DNA from: BRH-c54 sp036567945
GTDB taxonomy: Bacteria; Bacteroidota; Bacteroidia; Flavobacteriales_E; Vicingaceae
Length of the DNA: 24,987 nt
NCBI GenBank assembly: GCA_036567945.1
Contig: DATCTM010000045.1
Location: forward strand, 1-24,987
Direction: 5' to 3'
The notes beneath the pieces are model-generated. The model had not been told where the DNA came from. It was given only the letters and a program-made list of their open reading frames with translations, and did no database searches. Of the stretch, positions 22,373-24,987 are shown in pieces; positions within the stretch are counted from its first letter, which is position 1, and each line of letters starts with the position of its first letter. The translations under genes and the position numbers were made by a program.

Positions 22373-24955
22373 TTGAAGCAAAAAAAAATCATATTAATAA
22401 CATCTGTGCTTTTATTGGTGCTTGCTTCTTGTTCAAGAAAGAAAAATACTTTTACCAGAAGAGCTTATCATAATACCACAGCAAGGTATAATGGGTATTT
22501 TAATGCCCGAGAAATTATGAAAGCAGATGTGAAAAAGCTGCGAGAAGAACACAACGATGATTTTTCTGAGCTTATTCCAATATTTATTTATCCTGATGAA
22601 GCAAAATCTAAAAGCATGTTTCCCAATATGGAAAGAGTGATAGATAAAACCACTAATGTAATTGATAGACACTCTATATATATTAGAAACGAAGAACATG
22701 TTAGGTGGATTGATGATTGTTATATGTTAATGGGGAGAGCTCGTTTTTATAAACAAGAATTTTATATCGCATTAGAAGTTTTTGAATATGTGGCGAAAGC
22801 CTATAATAAAAAACCGCCCGGTTACGAAGCTCAAATTTGGTTAGCAAGAACTCATTTGGAATTAAAAGAATTGAATAAAGCTGAAGCTATCCTGAAAAAA
22901 ATAGAAGAAAAGAAAAGTATTCCTAAACAGTTTGCTAGCGAATTTAATGCTGTTTTTGCAGATTATTATATTCGAGTAAACAATAGAGAAGAGGCTATAA
23001 AACACCTCGAAAAAGCATTGGAAACTACTAGGAAGAAACACCATAAAATAAGATTCAATTATGTGTTAGCTCAACTTTGGTTAAAACAAAAAGAGTTTGA
23101 ACAAGCATCTATTTATTTTAGTAAAGTAATAAAATTGAAGCCTGAATACGAAATGCTTTTTAATGCAAAAATCAGTAGAGCATTAGCTTTTAATACAGAA
23201 GGCGAAGAACAGGGTAGTATTAAAAAAATGCTTAGAAAAATGCTAAAAGATAAAAAGAATGAAGATTATAAAGATCAGATTTATTATGCTTTGGCAGATA
23301 TTGCTTTTAAAGAAGAAAAAGATTCATTAGCTATAGATTATCTTACAAAATCTGCTGCATACAGTACCACAAATACTAAACAAAAAGCAGTAACTTATTT
23401 AAGGTTGGGTCAATATTTTTATGAAATTCCTAAATACTTAAAATCGTACAATTATTATGATAGTTGTTTAACCGTATTGCCAAAAGAGTATAAAGACTAT
23501 GAAAAAATTGAAATGCGAACAAAAGCATTGAAAAAATTGGCGGACAATATTGTTATTGTACAAAAAGAAGATAGTCTGCAAAGAATGGCAACTGATGTAG
23601 AATTTAGAACTAAGGTTATTGATGATTTAATTGCAAAAGCTGAAAAAGAGGAACAAGAAAAGCAGTTAGCCGAAAGTAATAATAATAGTGTAGATTTTAT
23701 GGAGAATAATGTTCCGGGTGGAGGAACTAACAAAGGTGAATGGTATTTCTATAACCAAAATACTATGGGGTTTGGATTTTCGGACTTTAGAAAAAAATGG
23801 GGAGATAGAAAATTAGAAGACAATTGGAGAAGAAGTAATAAAGAAAGTTTAATACCTGATGAGGAATCTATAGCAAACGAAAATGATGTTTCTAAAACCG
23901 ACACAAGTGGAACAAAAGTAAACGAAAAAACCACTCCCGAATATTACATGCAATTTTTACCACTTACGGATAAAAAAATGAAAGCTTCTCACAATAAAAT
24001 TATTGAGGCACTTTTTGCATTAGGAAATATTTATAAAGAAGACTTTCAAGACTACCCACACTCCATAAAATCTTTTGAAAGATTGATTTTAGATTACGAT
24101 ACATCAAGCTATGTGCTTCCATCTTGGTTTAACCTTTATAGAATTAGTTTACTAATTAAAGATGATGAAATGGAGGAGAAATATAAAAATTTGGTACTCA
24201 GAAATTATCCTGAAAGTGAATATGCTAAAATAATTTTAGATCCTACTTATAATCAAGTAACCAGAGAAAACAGACGAAGAGTAGATAATTATTACTCTAT
24301 TGTTTACGAGCTTTTTAAAGATGGACATTATGATAAAGTTATTATGCGATGTGATAGGGCAACAACTATTTTTGCTGAAAATCATATTCAAGATAAATTT
24401 GATTTTCTGGCAGCATTATCAATAGGGCATACTATGCCGAGAGATACTTTTAAAGTAGCTCTAGAAACGTTTGTTGAAAACCATCCTGAATCTGAGTCAA
24501 AACCAGAAGCACTTAAAATTCTTAAATTGATGAAAGATGGAATTAAAATTGACATTGAAACAGAAAAAGAAGTGCCTTATAAACATATTTTTGATACGGA
24601 ATTTTTGGTTGTAATTGTAGTTCCAAATACCGATAAAGAACTTAATACCTACAAAAATAAAGTGGTAGATTTTAACAGGAATAATTTTAGCGACCTTACT
24701 TTTGAGCCGGTAAAAAGTATTTTTTTAGATGCCAAAAGTCAGATTATAATTATAAAACCAATTAAAGGATATGAAAAAGTGATTAATTACTACAAAGCAT
24801 TAATCTTAAACAAAACCTCATTACAAGAATTAAACGCTAAAGAATACCCTACTTTTATTATTTCAAGTGATAATTTTAATTTGTTTTATAAAGACAAAAA
24901 CATCCCTTATTATTTAACCTTCTTTAACAAGAATTTTGATGTGAGCATAAAATAA
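22373..24955 (+). CDS. porW: T9SS lipoprotein PorW/SprE-like, TPR repeats
   Basis: The 860-aa protein starts at TTG 22373; no in-frame ATG precedes the signal. It has a lipoprotein signal (KKIILITSVLLLVLASC, acylated Cys20). The family signature NTTARYNGYFNAREIM follows directly, then many helical TPR-like repeats (for example residues about 110-300, with RARFYKQEFYIALEVFEYVAKAYNK and EFEQASIYFSKVIKLKPEYE). A ~45-residue Asn/Glu-rich stretch interrupts near residue 440. Flavobacterium SprE and Porphyromonas PorW are needed for T9SS secretion and, in gliding species, motility; PorW links the outer-membrane complex to the PorLM motor. The length is close to SprE. The secreted kelch-like protein in this window is a likely cargo of the system. 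Confidence 0.88.
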   Translation: MKQKKIILITSVLLLVLASCSRKKNTFTRRAYHNTTARYNGYFNAREIMKADVKKLREEHNDDFSELIPIFIYPDEAKSKSMFPNMERVIDKTTNVIDRHSIYIRNEEHVRWIDDCYMLMGRARFYKQEFYIALEVFEYVAKAYNKKPPGYEAQIWLARTHLELKELNKAEAILKKIEEKKSIPKQFASEFNAVFADYYIRVNNREEAIKHLEKALETTRKKHHKIRFNYVLAQLWLKQKEFEQASIYFSKVIKLKPEYEMLFNAKISRALAFNTEGEEQGSIKKMLRKMLKDKKNEDYKDQIYYALADIAFKEEKDSLAIDYLTKSAAYSTTNTKQKAVTYLRLGQYFYEIPKYLKSYNYYDSCLTVLPKEYKDYEKIEMRTKALKKLADNIVIVQKEDSLQRMATDVEFRTKVIDDLIAKAEKEEQEKQLAESNNNSVDFMENNVPGGGTNKGEWYFYNQNTMGFGFSDFRKKWGDRKLEDNWRRSNKESLIPDEESIANENDVSKTDTSGTKVNEKTTPEYYMQFLPLTDKKMKASHNKIIEALFALGNIYKEDFQDYPHSIKSFERLILDYDTSSYVLPSWFNLYRISLLIKDDEMEEKYKNLVLRNYPESEYAKIILDPTYNQVTRENRRRVDNYYSIVYELFKDGHYDKVIMRCDRATTIFAENHIQDKFDFLAALSIGHTMPRDTFKVALETFVENHPESESKPEALKILKLMKDGIKIDIETEKEVPYKHIFDTEFLVVIVVPNTDKELNTYKNKVVDFNRNNFSDLTFEPVKSIFLDAKSQIIIIKPIKGYEKVINYYKALILNKTSLQELNAKEYPTFIISSDNFNLFYKDKNIPYYLTFFNKNFDVSIK

Positions 24956-24987
24956 ATATGCTAATTTTAGCCACGTTTTAGATTGGA

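Noticed and set aside
1..24987. CRISPR array, insertion sequence, prophage or tRNA genes
   Set aside because: I saw no regularly spaced repeats, transposase or phage-like frames, terminal inverted repeats with target duplications, or tRNA cloverleaf sequences.

Overview
The window is a chromosomal stretch from a low-GC member of the Bacteroidota, most likely a Flavobacteriia-type lineage. The evidence is threefold. First, it encodes a full-size PorW/SprE-like lipoprotein of the type IX secretion system (T9SS) and a protein with a T9SS C-terminal sorting tail. Second, several intergenic regions carry the Bacteroidota promoter pattern (TTG, about 19 bp, TAnnTTTG). Third, start codons generally lack Shine-Dalgarno sequences. 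Gene families and gene order are those of a core genome; I see no insertion sequence, prophage, CRISPR array, tRNA or rRNA.

Layout: (1) 1-4620, plus strand: the tail of an unidentified gene, a Cys-rich DUF3109 protein, an OmpA-domain envelope protein, tsaB (tRNA t6A), apt (adenine salvage), an acyl-CoA dehydrogenase and rpsU. (2) 4660-8185: a YihY/BrkB membrane protein and a secreted chalcone-isomerase-like protein, convergent with a minus-strand pair (PagL-like lipid A deacylase and a DUF2807/GIN lipoprotein) that abuts stop to start. (3) 8177-9776: mazG, then two small genes of unknown function that overlap by 4 nt; the first resembles one isolated subdomain of the actin homologue MreB. (4) 9887-13448: asnB on the minus strand, divergent from a kelch-like T9SS cargo protein. 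(5) 13570-19434: the translation block rpsP-rimM-trmN6, then a DUF177-rpmF pair and fabH-accB-accC, which start fatty-acid synthesis. (6) 19476-24955: a double-domain universal stress protein, a shared bidirectional terminator, dnaX on the minus strand and porW/sprE.

Two genes have apparent single-base frame changes in A-rich DNA. In dnaX, a run of 11 A residues sits between the AAA+ clamp-loader core and the tau-specific tail. Reading straight through gives a gamma-like 374-aa product; shifting +1 (or -2) gives a 588-aa tau-like product. This looks like programmed slippage, but a sequence error is possible. In rpsP the acidic Ala/Glu tail is cut short by a one-base shift, which more probably reflects a mutation or base-calling error.

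The regulatory regions are the other point of interest. The fabH and kelch-gene promoters each have an inverted repeat whose left arm includes the TTTG of the -7 box. The rpsU and rpsP promoters share an identical 14-base block. No clearly new system is evident. The best candidate for undescribed biology is the MreB-subdomain-like mini-protein with its overlapping membrane-protein gene at 8974-9776.
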